Origin: Platycnemis pennipes
Lineage: Eukaryota > Arthropoda > Insecta > Odonata > Platycnemididae
Direction: 5' to 3'
Assembly (NCBI GenBank): GCA_933228895.1
Contig: OW121848.1
Coordinates: forward strand, 98,475,470 to 98,539,469
DNA length: 64,000 nucleotides
Shown here: in pieces, positions 22,501-35,579 of the stretch
How the letters are laid out: each line of letters opens with the position of its first letter
Position numbering within the stretch: the stretch's first letter is position 1
Translations under genes and position numbers: made by a program
Notes under the pieces: generated by a model
Told to the model about the DNA's origin: nothing
The model's input: the letters and a program-made list of their open reading frames with translations, nothing else
The model's database searches: none

Positions 22501-25500
22501 ACATTCGTTTGTCCCCATGATCAAACACATTTAGCGTTTATTTCGCACTTTCAAGGCATTAATCCAAAGAAATAGACCAAGGAGTGTTACCCGGCATATG
22601 CCATTCGGTAACTACTAGTATCGCGTCTCTAGATGCCCCTGGTAGCATCATTTTTGTAATTTTTTGGACAAAATGAGGTGATAAAAGATCCCAAGATTTA
22701 TGTCTGATGCGTATTATTAAAGAAATTAATGGACCTGTTAAATCAACTTACCGTCGTAAAAATGTTTAGAGGTTCTCTCGAGCAAGGGTTAGGAATGATT
22801 CAAAAATTTCAGCTCTCCTTATCAAAATCATATTTCCTGAATAGTGTGAAGCTCACATTGAATCTAGCCTAGGACATATTTCTTCGGTTAGCAATACCAT
22901 TAGCGTATCAACTAACCCCCATCGCTCTCCATGGTAGCCAGGTTGGTAACGCGCCGGCCTTACAACCCTCGTCGCGAATAAAATGGAACAACCCCGACCA
23001 ATTTGCTACCGGGCATATTTTAAGAGAAATTTTACATCATGTCCAGATTTTTGCCGCTAAATCGGAGAAGGGTCATTATGGCAATATTATAATAGTGAAA
23101 TATTTGCTAAGGGTGCATTGCATATCAATGCTATAGCATTACGAAGTTGAGGAAACATTTGCAGACCAGAAAAAGGGATATAGAACGTTTAAATAAGCAT
23201 GTAGGCATTAATAACTATGACTGGAATCATTACCGCAGTCATTACAATCAGCTTAATCAAATGCCGTGACATATTTCGTGAACCCTATTTCACCAATCTC
23301 CGTCGCCGCTGACCTTGAATTTAGCATACAATAGAGACTTATTTCAATCTTCATTACGAAGGAATGAGTTGAAGGGCAACGCAAAAACCCAAGCGCGCTT
23401 CGCGAATATTTTAGCTCTGACAAAAACACATCATCAATTAGATAATTAAAACTGGCAATTACCGCTTACATTGCGGAAGGCGGTATTTTTTCATGTCTTC
23501 TAAGAAAAAATCTACTGAGAAAAATTGGCAAGCTCTTATTCCTAACAACAAACAACTTGAAATGAAAAAGTAAATTGATTGCCATTCCTGTTTACACCGA
23601 TGCAGTCGACCACAGGAATACGAAAAAACTGCACCCATTACAACTACTGCTCACGCCGAGAAGTAAATTAATCCATTGACACTAAAAGGGATGCTCAAAA
23701 TATGCAGATTGCGTAACAAATTACCATTCTGGAAACTTTACTCAATTTTCACCCATTCATTATTACCGCGTCCTTGAATAATTTCGAGCGTGATGTGTGG
23801 AAAAAAGAACGAGCAGAAAGACATTGCTTACGCACGTACAGAGTTTTTTATGCATACGCACCACAATATTAAGAAAACTAGACATTAAGATTTACAATTT
23901 TGTCTCCTTGGGAAGACGCCCCTCCCCCGGAATTCACTCTCTTCTCCCTTTAGTGGTACGAGGAAATCCACTCGCACGGCCTCGATCTCGCAGAAATATC
24001 AATTTGGGAGCAACCCCAACCTTCCTTCTTTGATTTAAGTGTGTGCCGTGGACTATCTCGTCGGCGAAGACAATGAGGTCCACCCCATCTATCCCCCTTT
24101 CGTTCTGTCTCCTCCGACTACTTTTCCGAGGAAACAAGAACGGAGCGGAGGTCGTTACACGGCTAATGTCTGGTCGGCCGTCGAGGGATATGGCATACTT
24201 TATTTCGGCCCTCAGTAGGCGATAGAGGGGGCGGAGGAAGGGGGAAAAGGAGCGACGGTTACTACTGAATCGGAGAAGGAATTGTTGGAAAGATACGGGA
24301 CAGTTGAATGCAGTCCTTACGGATGGAGGAAGGCTCCGTTTTCCAACTATTGCCCAGAAATGTGGAGGCGGCATAAAGGCACGGAGCGTTGGGTCTGATG
24401 ACGACAACGTGCAGAATAAACGCTGAATGTATAGCATTTTAGAAAATTTGCTTCACATTCCAATCACACGTAAAAAAAAATCCCTACTTATCTCTAAGAC
24501 TTGTGCTAGAAACTACTGAGAAAAAGTAGATAACATGAATGGGGTGTTTTGTTCTACTAGTAGTTTCTTCTTGTGGTGAGAGACAGGAGAATAATGCGAG
24601 AGATGAACTTACAGTCCGCCACGGTACTGACGTCGATATCGTGAGGACTGGCAAAGGTTGTGGGTTCCACTTCCATCTCGGATACGGATATCGTGTGCAT
24701 ATTAACGTTAAGAATTTAGCTTAGATGGTACGATGTAATCTTAGCCATTGTAGCATAATTCATCCAAGTGACTACTACTAACATTACCATTAATTAAGAG
24801 GCTGCATTTGTTCGGCAATTCGCATGCTTACATCATTATAAGTTAATAGAAAGAAAAGAGATGGATTCTCTCGCATCCACCTTAGCTACGCCTGGCAAAG
24901 ACGGCTCTAAACAATGAACAAGGTCTTGTTCAATAAATTGTGAACATTGAAGCGGACTCTCCTCGGTTTCTTTTCTTATAACTTTAAAAATAGGATAGAA
25001 AAGCGACACTAAAAATGTTTAAGAGCATAAAATATATAAAGAATGTGTTCGAAGATAAATTTGCACAGGAAAAGGTCCATTATTTTCAACATGGCTAATC
25101 GGTAAGAGGTGATGTTAGAGATAAGAAAAATGAATTAGTTATGAGCGTGAACTTTTCTGGGGGGAGAGGTAACAGTTGATTTTGGGAGGAGGGTTTCAAG
25201 AAGTCGAGCCAGTGGTAGGAAGACAGCAGACGGGTACCCTTTAATATGTAGGCGTCGTCATGATATGTGGGTCCCGGCCCAAACGGTGGGAAGTCGTGCA
25301 TCTTCCTCGAGTCACCACGCAGGACATGTTTCTGCAGAACTTCGACTCCACGGCCACCGTCCCCTTATCTGAACGCGGAGGCGAGTCTGTCTCGGGGACG
25401 CAAAGGGTTTCTCCGAAGGAGTTTTTGGTCGATGAGGGAGAGACAAAAATTAGTCCTGCAACAAGGTCGAATTATAGCCTTGTTTTTAGAACCGTGCCCT

Positions 25501-27870
25501 ATATCGGGCGCTATGCGAGCACAGTGGGACTGGGCGAGTAAGAAGAGAAGAGCACCCCTTTCTTTTATTCCTCAGATCTTTCGTCGGTAGGGCGCATTTC
25601 CCGTTTTACCACATTGAGTTTTGAACCACTACCATCCCCGCCAGTCTGTCACCATTGACAAAAACCTATAGCCCTCGCAAGCACAGCGTCCTCGGAATCA
25701 GCCTTGGATATGTTCGTGAACGCTGCTGCGAGAGGGACAATCTTATCCTAATCTTTTCCTCGCGCTGAATGATAGTATCGTGAATTTCTTACCCTTGTAA
25801 AGCAACGATAGCTTGTCCGGTAAGTCTAACTGGTGAGATTCCCGCTGACTGGAGGCTGAAGCTACATTTTACACGACCTATTGTGCGCTGCCGCACATTG
25901 TAGAGCCAGTATTAACCTATATCACTGTAAGGTCCAGAATCACTGCAATCCATAGAAGCAGTCCAACAATTTGGTTTTAAAACATACTATATATGCCCAG
26001 GAAATGTATCAGTTTTCTTATTTAACACATTCTTCTTCATAAAATGAAATCTGAAATCAGTAACGTAATGAATACGTTTGGTGGATTACCAGTACCAGCA
26101 AGTCACAGAAGTAAATGGAAGGGTATTTGATTCTAAAAGATAATGTTGTAATGGAATAATTTATATTACAAAAATCAGATTTTCACTTCATATGAACAAA
26201 ATACGTCTCAAGAAAATTTACTTATCTTGTATCTAATATACTTATGTGGTGTGACAATTACTAGAAATTCAAATAAGGGGCTACTTTCCGTACTTTATCG
26301 CCGGTTGTGAAGTAACACAAAACGACAAATAAAAGGGCCACGTCTTTGCTTTATTATTTAAGGTAAGCCAATCTGAGAGTAATCCGCCGAAGTTTGAGCC
26401 TACCTCGGACTCTAGTTACTTAAAAAATTAAGTGGATAAAATACTTAATTTATTTACATTGACAGAATCCTTTAAGTCATTTAATAAAAGTGTAGATTAA
26501 AGAGCCAGACATGATTTCAATTAAAAATGCTGGTTCCGTTCCGTGCCACTTGTACACTGAGTGGCGCCGATCAGTTTCCATGGGCTGACGCTGGAATGCA
26601 TCTTCCCCTCCGCCTCCTAAGGAAAACTAAGAAAATAAATTTTGCTGATCTAGGGCTGCCCCCACCCCCTGACTCAACACAAAACGCGTGCGGTGGTCAA
26701 AGGTGCGAGGCACACTCTTCCGTGGGCACACTCCAACGGGTTTCCGGTTACATATAAACACGCGAGTCACTTTCAAACAGACCAACGCAACGTCTCGTGA
26801 GACGGTGACAGGTAAATAAAAAAATGGCCAACTGCAGCAGCTCATGATATACCAACCACATTGGGCTCGGATTTCACGCAATACACCAACCACGCTCCTT
26901 CCACTAATCATCCTCAAGAGGAATAAAGCTTTTGAATCACGAGCGACGGAAACATGAGATACGGGACGGAAGAAAAAGAAAAAAATACTTTTCGAACATG
27001 CCATGGCCATGGATACCCATTTGTTCAGACAAATATTTCAATTATCACGAATATAAGGCGACGCAATGCTACACTTACCAAGTAATTTGACTTTCGTAAA
27101 CTGAATTACTAAAATTATTTTACATTAACATAAAATTAAACTACGTAACACCCTTTATTCACTTAAGTATTCATGCATACGGAAATAAAATCATTAGATT
27201 CCCTTTTTTCGGTATTTTTATCCCTCTCTTTGATAAGATGAAAGAAAAAATAGCTAAAATTTATCATCAGTCAATTAATGCAGAAGGGTATAAATTCAGG
27301 AATGAAACAACGAATCAAAATTACATATTTAGGCCTAACCTTGATATAGTTTAACCTTGCTTAATTTGGATTTTGCAATCGAATTCCAGCCAACTATGGA
27401 GATGAAATTCAAACGAAAGATGCAGTAGGGTTGGTCAATGAAATTACGAATTTTGAGAGATATATTGCAAAAATGTGCACCTCTAGTGTAATAAATGACT
27501 ACGCATTTTAATGACTATCCACGAAACTTAGAGTATAAAAGCAAAGAAATGAAATTGAAAACAAATAAAACACTTAAATACCCCTACATTGTGAGTTGCG
27601 CAAGCTAACAGTATCCCCAGGGTTGATAGCTAAGAAAAGTTGGTTGGCAACAGTTTTTATATGAATCGCGAGTAAATATGACTCTGCAACAGATTAATTA
27701 GAATTAAGCATGAAAACGAGTCAAACAACGCTCACTGTGTCCACCCAGTGGGAAAAAGCGTTTCTCGACAGGTTAACCTTATGAGTCAGGACGCCTTCGA
27801 GCAGATCAGTCCCGAAGGTATTAAACCTTCTTTAGTTTCTGAAAATCCATTACTCTCTCTCTTCCCCGCC
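22501..27870. other. Long intergenic stretch with small GC-rich patches
   Basis: GC-rich patches lie at 23.93-24.40 kb and 25.2-25.6 kb. The 167-codon minus frame at 23934-24437 and the 107-codon plus frame at 25267-25590 have no recognised domain and overlap other frames. Sequence between is AT-rich. I see no RNA gene, repeat family member or transposon protein. Confidence 0.35.
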
Positions 27871-27879
27871 AGGTTATCT

Positions 27880-28500
27880 CCATGCAGGTAGATAATGGCT
27901 GGCGGGGGAGGAAAAGAGCAGGCTTTCATTCGTCAGCGCGTGCAGGTCGGTGGATCAAGACACAAGGGGGAGAGGGTGGAGCGGTCGCTTCGGCTCAACT
28001 TTCTCCGAGTACGCATGAATCCGCCGTCGGCACGTGCGACGGAGAAAGGATGTTGTTTGTGGGAGGGGCCAGGGGAGAGGGGGTAGGTGAGGAGGGATGT
28101 AGGAATAATCCGAGCCATGCGGCGCGAGAAGGGTTGGATGCCGCTCGATTGAGATGCGTGGATGAATGTGAGACCCCTGCCCCCCCGCTTCATCTCGCCA
28201 CACATCCACCGCCAGACACTCATCCTCACGCTGGACTTACGCAGTGCGTGCTCTAGCACGCAGGTAACTTGTCGCCACCCATCGACGCCGTTTACCTCTT
28301 TCGCCCGGACGAGAAGGAAACTGTTTTCTTTACGCTCCCTCTCTGGGGCGAATTTTCACCACTGCCGCCGCTGCCACGAGAGCTGTATCCACGGGTCGAA
28401 GAGAGAGAGATTAACTTGCGCGATACTGCGATTGACTTTACGCTTTTTCTCTTTACAACCATCCGCTCGGAGGAAGAGGAACACCACTGACGGCAGCACC
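27880..28500 (+). promoter_or_regulatory. CpG island with a possible first exon ending at 28500
   Basis: GC- and CpG-rich DNA with AT-rich sequence on both sides. At its right edge is CAGCACC|GTGAGTACT, a strong splice donor at 28501. This is the usual look of a promoter plus non-coding or partly coding first exon on the plus strand. Frames crossing it (up to 126 codons) are in several phases and not trusted. If real, the next exon could be as far away as the 35.5 kb candidate; this link is only a guess. Confidence 0.4.
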
Positions 28501-28505
28501 GTGAG

Positions 28506-29471
28506 TACTAGCGAGTTTGTTTTCTTTCTTTGGGTCCGGTAGACCGGAGCAATTACGGACTACTCTGGTAATCTCCTCGCAATAGGGTGACACAGGGAAT
28601 GCAAGTACCTACATACATACAGTCATCAACTACAGAACGCTGCTGACTTGAAGTCACGTTTCTCGGAAAATTTCTATTGGCACGGTACTTTTTCTATGTG
28701 ATAATCTATTCCGTATAAATCGTGTTGAGAAACTTGGATTATGCTGGAGGGATCTTCCAAAATCTCGCATTTCAAGTTAGCTTTGTTGCGAAAGTAGTCT
28801 TCCTTTTTTGTGTATTTTCCTTGCAATGGCTGGGGATCATCCGAGGCCAAGTTGGGATATAAAACTTAATACTGTGAATTTCACACTTGGATTCCTTCAT
28901 TTCTGCGTTGAGAAATCCATCCAACTTTTTTCAATTGCTTTCTCGCATCAAGAAACATTGTTAATTCAATCAAACACTATTCATGTTACTTTGAATTCTG
29001 CTTGCATGCAATATGACTGAATATTTGTTCGTTAAATGCAATCTTTGGACCAACCTACGAATCTAACTTATTTATTTTGAGAGTATCCCAGTCAAATTTG
29101 GGCAATGAGTCCCTCAGGCCATCTCAATGCCACTAAACTATGAGTTTCCACCGGTGGACTTTTAAATGAAGAATGTGGTTACCAATTCAGTTCAGCGCTA
29201 GTAACCATCATCGTTAGCCAAACTTGTTGCGTCACTTTTTGGAGAATCATTGACAAGAAAGACAACTACGAAAACGCACTTTTAACCATCTTAAGCTTAA
29301 TGTATGCTTTTAACTAAGTTTTTGAACAGGCATAGAACAGCTTGTTTGAATAAACTATTCATGTTGGAAGCTTTTAATGAAAATAAAGTCAATGATCCTC
29401 CCTAAAATTACCTATTAAAACATCTTAAACTGTTGAATTGTATTATCTTTTTGAGGCTGGATTTTAGACTA
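28506..29471. other. AT-rich, nothing recognised
   Basis: Possibly intronic if the donor at 28501 is used. It holds one 70-codon frame without a recognisable domain. Confidence 0.3.
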
Positions 29472-29600
29472 GGGGGGTGTGCTTGAATCGTTCGAGATTG
29501 ATTCCGGTACGGAATAATCCCGAACACAATTTAAAAACATACGAGTGAGTCCTTAGTTACGTACCGGAATCAATCCCAAGCGATTCAAGCACACTCCCCC
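29472..29600. mobile_element. 129 bp inverted-repeat element (MITE-like)
   Basis: The left arm 29472-29510 and right arm 29561-29600 are near-perfect reverse complements. Both carry GTGTGCTTGAATCG and GATTGATTCCGGTAC with a few differences. About 50 AT-rich bases separate them. The size and arms suit a miniature inverted-repeat transposable element. No target-site duplication is obvious and no protein is encoded. Confidence 0.65.
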
Positions 29601-32600
29601 AGGTTTTAAATGACTTCAAAGGCCGTGAGGTCTGACGGCAGCGGTTAACGCATGAAACTTATCTTCTTCCCTTCCAGAAGATATTGCAAACATATTACTG
29701 AATGATATTTTTATTGCGAACTCTATGGGGTGATAAATAATACTCCGAGCCGCGCCATAAATTGCTCAAGAAATCCTCGCAGATAAAAGAATCAAGGTCA
29801 CAGCCGCATTTCAGTGTCACTGTCACAGTGGCTGTTTTCATTATTTTGAATCTTTTGACATTTCAATGTGACCGGTTCTCACCGTTCATGAAGTTTCGGA
29901 AGCTTATGTGCTGTAAGCCATGCATCACATTTGATGCACAATCATTGGTACATACATTTAATAGAGTGATTCAATGGTTCATCTTCTACCATACAGTCAT
30001 TCAAATGGTTACAAACTGACTTATGGACAAACCACGAAGAAAAAAGGGCACCCAAAATTAATAGAAAATAATTGCGTCTTCCCAGAGCAAGAATTAATTT
30101 AATTTATCGTCTGTCGACACACCCTTGGAATCTACACCTTGTGTCTGCTCTAATGGTCGTTTTCATTAGGTATAGCTAACTTAGATTAATATTCTATCTA
30201 TAAGATTCTGAGAGGTAACCTTCAGCCTAACTTCTCAGAAGTAGCAATCTGCTTCCTCAGCCCAGACCATAAACCAATTATTTAAGAGTACCACATTCCG
30301 TCGTCGAATCTCTGATAAGCAAGCTGTCTTCTCAACATACACGACGGCGTGAGAGTTTTTCAATACAGCTACCCTGTTAACCCACTACCACAATCTCAGG
30401 CTTAATTGTACCGTATCCATAATATTGGCTCCGAATCCGAGAATTTAAGTCTTGAGTCAACAAAGATTCCTGGGAGAGAAAGAACATCCATAAATGTCAG
30501 TAGATATATAATCGCTCCTACAGAAATCCACAGAGAATCATATTTCTAAGAAAGAGGACTTGTGGATCTTCTTTTTCAGGCAATGTAAATACCCTGGCAT
30601 TATGTTCTGATAATCATACCAATGAATAAGTCGATTGACTCAGCCATAGATCAACTTCACGCGTTATTTTCGAAGAAGCAATAGATTTACAATTTGCATA
30701 TTTGTAGGGAGAGGGTCAGAAGTCATGAAACCATTTTGATCTTTTACTCATTCGGATTTTATTGAGATGGGATATTTGGGTAGATACATTATTGCGGTCC
30801 TTTATGGCAGTTTCCTTTATTTAACAGAATACCATTTAATAGCATTTTCGCAAGAATAACATCCACTAGTATACTTAGCGTGTGTCTCCGCTAAGCTATT
30901 CGCGGCTAGTTCACAATCCTTGAAGAGTACCATTTCATTTATATTAGATAAAGGTAAACTCCTTTAAAAATCGGCTTTACTGTATTATTGAAGTTGAGAA
31001 ATGAACTGCAGATAAAATACGGTGAAAACCGAGTAAAATTGATCAAAGGGTTTAGGAAACATTCTATGCAATCCCCAAAGTAATTCAGAATAGGTATAAA
31101 TCATCTTTGACATTAAGGATAAAGAGTATTTTTTTCTCAATTTCTCTAGAAGACAGAAACTATTCACTCTTCACAAAGTGATTATAAGTGATGATGCGGG
31201 AATATATATAATAATGGAAAAATAAAGGGAACCTAGACGTCATTAATAGTACATACGTTTAATCAGCTTTAACTAAGTTATCAAACGAAATAATGTGGCC
31301 TAACCTATTAAGTGATTATATTGCTGCCTAACCATTTTCACTCACCGAGAAGAAATCACAACTCGCATACATTTACAATTTTGCGTAACTCATAAAAGGA
31401 ATGATAAAGATCCAGCACCTTCAATGGACATGCCTTCGGCAGAAACCCCTTAAAATCAAAATTACCATAGTTTTTAACCAACATTTGGTTGGTTGTATTA
31501 AGGTCCCTGAAAAGGTGACAATGTTAAAACAGCGAATCAAAATGTCACCATTAGGTTTAGCGCTCGTGAGCAGGATCGTTCTCACAGTGTTATGCGTCAG
31601 AACTTTCCCAGCATTTCAGAACGGCAAGGGAGTGCGTTGAAAAGTTTCCATGAGAATTTTTTTTATACACACTCCTCTGATGAATACTTGAAAATCATAC
31701 CGCACACAGTAGTCTACACAGGTCTAAAGAAGTTTCACCCAAATTACAAACTCAGTTCCACGGTGCATACTCGAACGCCCTGGGATGCCACGCATCCAAC
31801 CATTCCAAAAAAGATTTCCGTGGAATTCAAACTGATCTCCTCCCCTTGATGCTTTTGCGCCGCTACCGACTCGACGGCCGGCACTGCCCTGGCGGAGGGG
31901 CAGGGAGTATGCCTGAGTTTTCTACCTGGAAGAGGGGCGGGACTGGGAGAGAGGGTTGGTAGCCCGGGGGCGGTTGGACGACAGGCTGGCTGGACGAGGT
32001 ATTTCAAGCGGCCTTCACGTCGGAGGGGGGCACCGGCATCTTTCATCGCCCCCAACCCTTCAACCCTTTATCTGACGCCTTTCCTCATGTTTCCCCTCCT
32101 CCCCTAGCACCCCCCAAAAAAATCCCCACGCTCACTTCCCACGTATCCCATTCCTTCCCATCGATCCCCTCCCTCCTCACCCTCGCAGATCCACAAGCCC
32201 ACATCTCACCCCCTCCCGGTCTCCATCCTGTATGGGTCTGCGTGGAGGCCGACAACGATTTCTGCCTCCTTGCTTGCCAGCAGTACTCGAATCATGAATC
32301 CCAATACCTTCATCAACCGTAGTCTGAGTCCGTCAAATGATCGCTTGAAAAATGTTTGGGATGGGATTTTCTCGAAATCGATCCATATGCGGAGAGAAAG
32401 AGAGAGAATAAACTTGTTAAAGAAATATCAGTCGAGTGATTTTACTTACTCAACGAGAATGTCATTTTATCCTCAAGCGATGTCCCTTCGAGAGAAAAGT
32501 GCGACAAAATGAGAAAAAATATTGAAAAAGCCATCGCAAGAATATGCATCAGTAATTTCCTCGCACTATTCGGGGTCACGAAGCAAAGAGAGAGAAGTTC

Positions 32601-34490
32601 CCAGATGCCAAAATGCACCTCCTTCCCGCCTGATTACTCCCTCCTTCCTTCCTCTCTCTTCTGCAATTGTTTTCTTCAAGTCAACTTCACCATCAACCTT
32701 TCCTCACATTCATAAGCAGTGGCTTAAGCACATGTGTCTCTTTAAAGATTTTATTCCCTAAAAGTCACATATTCGACATTAACGACTTTATTCTCTCTGT
32801 GTGCAAAATTATTGGATAATCTTCATGTCCAGCAATTTTTGTTAAAAATATTCAGCATCTTCCTCATGGCCGCTGGATCATTTTACCGTAAAACATACAA
32901 CTGGTCAATAATAATTTCTGTTCCAGCGAAAAAGCATAAAATCAACTTTCTACGGTGCAGTTGATCGCCGTACAGTACATGCAATCAACTGGCCGACTAA
33001 TGCGAATGGTTTGGTAAGACAAGTAAACGGTTCATTTGTCCGAAACATGCTATCACGCCACGAGTAAATGAACGTAAATTTCAACCTCATCATGTAAATA
33101 CGTCATTAGCGAGATAGTTTGGAAGAGTTTAATGATACTAATTATTCAGGGCATCAAATATACCTCACTTCTCACTTCTCGCTTATCACTACCGTTTATT
33201 ATGTAGGATCAGTGCGTTAAATATTTGACTTCAACATAGGTAGTTTTCTTCATACTGTTTACACCCCAGATTAGAAAATAAAATACTCAAGGGATTATTT
33301 GCACATCGGACGTTGCTTCACCACCGTGGAGTTCCTACAGGTGATAATTTGGAGCGGGAGGGACTATTGTGATTCCACTGGGAGGGAAATTTTCGGCGAT
33401 GATGTCAGTATGGAGGCGTGGCTTTCTCTGCAACTCTCTCTCCCTCTCTCGACTTTCGTCGTCTGGTCAAGTCTCTCATCGCAACAAGCGCAAGAAGATC
33501 GGATGCTAGTAAAGCTTTAGTGAATTACTTACGCTCCACTTCCTCTTCTGGGGAAACATTGTTAATAAAAGTTAGCCATCACATCTAAATGAACAGAAGG
33601 CACTCAGTATGATTAAAGCTATGCAAAAAAATAAAACGACCGTTTTAGGTTACGTTGACACTTATCTTTAAAAGTTTACATCCCGTAAACTTTAAACTTA
33701 AAATAAAATACCATTCAATCCTATTTAAATCAAAGTTTAGTTTTTAAAGTTGAATATGAATGGCGCAGAGTAACTAATTTTGCCATCGCTCGTGCATCAA
33801 CGTTCAACAATGTCATTAAATATTCCGATGGCTTCGCGAAAGACAAGATTAAAAAGAGGTCATTAAAATAGCTCAAAGTTAGAAACATTCAACAGAGATG
33901 TGAAATCGTGTGATATGATAGTCCATTTATAATTCCCATTTAGTAGATAGTGAATTCATTCATGAAATCCAATGAATTAATAAGAATTCAGTCCACAAGC
34001 CTCGGCAATAAATTAAACGGTTTCTCTTATCCGGTAAAAGAACACTAGCAGTTAATTTTTTTCAACAACGGTAGGCAACCATTCTCATCATCAAGTGGAT
34101 TTTCGGCCAGAAGCAAAAAAAAGGGTGGGGCGACAATGATTTCCGAAAGCACTGCCTCCGTCGTAAGGATTGTTTGTAAATTATCTCAAGCCTTTTTTCG
34201 AGATGGGAGAATTTACCTCCGCTCGGGAAGACGCTCGTGACGCGGAATACTGCACGCTAAAAGACCCCGACGTAGGTTATACGGCTTGTTACCCCATCGG
34301 CAAACGCGCGACGCGACGTTCTTGCGATGGGGAGGGGACAGGGGAAATGAAGGAAGAACAGAGGACATGGTCGCGTGACCACAGGATGTCCTCGGATAAC
34401 CTTGACTGTGAGCTCATGCAACAGCCTCCAGACTCTCGATACGGCCCAAATGGGTCTCCAGAAGGAAAGAGGTGACAACAGTGAGACGAC
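29601..34490. other. Long stretch without supported genes
   Basis: Mostly AT-rich. A GC-rich patch at 31.86-32.26 kb is pyrimidine-rich toward its right end. A small hairpin AAAGTTTAC-ATCCC-GTAAACTTT lies near 33672. The 103-codon minus frame at 31744-32055 and shorter frames show no domains. No splice pairs were identified. Confidence 0.35.
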
Positions 34491-34492
34491 TT

Positions 34493-34590
34493 CTTGGGTG
34501 TTTTCAAGTCTGTTTCCGCACTAATAGGCGCTTCAGACCGGGGGGAAAGGTATAAGGATAGGGATGGAAGGGATGGGGACCTCCACGACC
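34493..34590 (-). repeat. SINE 3' tail fragment
   Basis: Plus-strand GCACTAATAGGCGCTTCAGA and GGGGGGAAAGGTATAAGGAT are the reverse complement of the SINE tail (ATCCTTATACCTTTCC, then GATCTGAAG in other copies). It shares a closer subtype with 50.58-50.65 kb, including the GTGTTTTCAA flank. Confidence 0.6.
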
Positions 34591-35257
34591 TGTGGATGAT
34601 GGACTAGATATAAACTCAACAGTATTTATAGTCACAAGCCTACAAACCAGTAAGCATCGCTGACTTTCACTGAGCGTAAAGAGGCTTTTCACGTCCCGTT
34701 GTGCGCTGCAAAACAATAGCAAGTCAGACATAGAACTAGTGTGGAGGCATCGCAATGATTGCATCAAGTGTTTACGTCTGGTGATGGGAGGACATTTAAC
34801 AATCCTCTACAACGTTTTGTCAAAGAGAAACAACTCGCGTGTGCCCAAGGAATTCTGCTCAACAACCTATTTCCTGTCGAGCTCAACAAACAATTCAGAG
34901 TAGTAACGACTAAATTAGGCACTTAGAGAGAAGCAAGTGCTGAAACAGATTCTACTTTTACGTAGCCTTCGCCATAAACGCTCAAACATGAGCTGATACA
35001 AATTTCGCAAAAATATTTTTGAAATAGAGGAAAGGTTACGCATTATTGACGGTACAGTAAAAGTACCGCATTTACACGGAAATATCTACCTCTGCGGAGC
35101 ATGTGAATCAGCTATGATTGTTGGAGATCTTTATCAGTCCCCTGGAAAACAATGAATTCGAATTCAAAGAGAAAATACATCGATATTTTTCACAACTATC
35201 AAACTGACTTATTTTCTCCATTTCACTTAATCCTGGTCTAGTGGTATAAACTGGTAC
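34591..35257. other. Intergenic, nothing recognised
   Basis: AT-rich sequence with no supported gene. Confidence 0.35.
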
Positions 35258-35297
35258 AGTAAACTAGTATCTAGTATAGTAAACTAGTATCTAGTGT
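35258..35297 (+). repeat. Two-copy 20 bp tandem repeat
   Basis: The unit AGTAAACTAGTATCTAGTAT occurs twice head to tail; the second copy differs by one base near its end. Confidence 0.85.
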
Positions 35298-35517
35298 GAA
35301 CATTCAAACGAGCTACGTGATACCTGTATCCCCTAACTACGACGCCCCAAGTTCAAATGAATGGAGGGCCTACCTTTAAAAACTTTATTTTTGAATGTTT
35401 GTCGTGATATACTTGGCCATGTTGGCAGAAGCACACGTTTTAATGTCCTTGCGTTGGTATAAAATCATTGAAATCGAAAGTAGTTTCTTATCATTGTATT
35501 TATTGCTTTCTTTCTAG

Positions 35518-35572
35518 GGTCATCGTTAAAGAAGGACCTGCATTGTGCGTGTTCCAGCTGATTGACTTTCCT
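35518..35572 (+). CDS. Candidate 55 bp internal exon
   Basis: A strong acceptor (TTATTGCTTTCTTTCTAG) ends at 35517 and a good donor (CCT|GTGAGTACC) starts at 35573. Between them one frame is open, giving VIVKEGPALCVFQLIDFP after one leading base. It is too short for family recognition. It could equally be a non-coding RNA exon or a chance pair of splice sites. It lies 7 kb downstream of the donor at 28501 on the same strand. Confidence 0.35.
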
Positions 35573-35579
35573 GTGAGTA

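Noticed and set aside
22920..22990. tRNA-like text (GGTAGCCAGGTTGGTAACGC)
   Set aside because: A fair box A, but no acceptable box B at the right distance and no cloverleaf. At most a SINE scrap.
23934..24437. 167-codon minus-strand frame
   Set aside because: Its composition follows the GC-rich patch; there is no domain, and splice sites do not support it.
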